Part shown: piece by piece, positions 64,000 to 64,000 of the stretch
Position numbering within the stretch: the first letter of the stretch is position 1
Layout of the letters: the number at the start of each line of letters is the position of its first letter
Source of the DNA: Candidula unifasciata
Taxonomy: Eukaryota > Mollusca > Gastropoda > Stylommatophora > Geomitridae
Direction of reading: 5' to 3'
Length of the DNA: 64,000 nucleotides
Assembly: GCA_905116865.2 (NCBI GenBank)
Contig: CAJHNH020006668.1
Coordinates: 647,501-711,500, forward strand
Made by a program: the position numbers and the translations under genes
The notes under the pieces: model-generated
Databases searched by the model: none
What the model saw: the letters and a program-made list of their open reading frames with translations, nothing else
Told to the model about the DNA's origin: nothing

Positions 64000-64000
64000 A

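Overview
This is eukaryotic, animal-type DNA. It is AT-rich and dominated by interspersed repeats, microsatellites and short decayed retroelement fragments. No complete host gene, rRNA gene, free-standing tRNA gene or prokaryotic operon is visible. The best guess at the host is a mollusc, perhaps a gastropod. That rests only on general appearance: many tRNA-headed SINEs, RTE, CR1-like and RNase H-bearing LINEs, and SPIN-like hAT MITEs, a type I recall being reported in tetrapods, an assassin bug and a pond snail. It needs a database check.

Repeat families are named here for convenience. SINE-A has a tRNA-like head and a CCTTTACT-type end. SINE-B has a tRNA-like head and ends in a CCTGTAAAGGAT motif. 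SINE-C is a roughly 300-bp element with a (GAA)n tail and is the commonest, with about 18 pieces. SINE-D, SINE-E and SINE-F are three further tRNA-headed families. SINE-G ends in short tandem ACTTACTC or GTCA-like motifs. LINE pieces belong to an RTE-like family, a CR1-like family and several others, labelled G to M. Almost all are 5'-truncated and frame-broken. The longest surviving coding piece is an RTE reverse transcriptase C-terminal half on the minus strand at 55987-57135.

Layout. 1-7 kb: SINEs, one split by a 230-bp insertion with a 12-bp target duplication, LINE 3' ends, and a SPIN-like MITE with a perfect 8-bp duplication. 7-14.5 kb: long microsatellites mixed with LINE ends and a second MITE. 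14.5-16.7 kb: a Helitron-like element. 17-22 kb: two more MITEs and LINE pieces. 22-29 kb: SINE-C pieces, one carrying a 39-bp tandem expansion, RTE pieces in both orientations, and a 22-bp minisatellite. 29-33 kb: a CR1-like LINE interrupted by SINE-G, and a SINE-D nested in a SINE-C. 33-47 kb: dense SINEs, LINE ends and one more MITE. 48-49.2 kb: an RTE fragment whose coding sequence has grown into a 50-bp minisatellite. 49-53.4 kb: SINEs and one possible coding exon. 53.4-54.95 kb: a repeat-poor stretch. 55-59.3 kb: stacked minus-strand LINE fragments, one with an inverted duplicate. 59.5-64 kb: microsatellites, SINEs, a 100-bp tandem array and unannotated sequence.

Nothing here forms a pathway or operon. 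The coherent story is transposon biology: several SINE families likely mobilised by LINEs with similar tails, old hAT MITEs, nested insertions, and tandem arrays born inside transposons.
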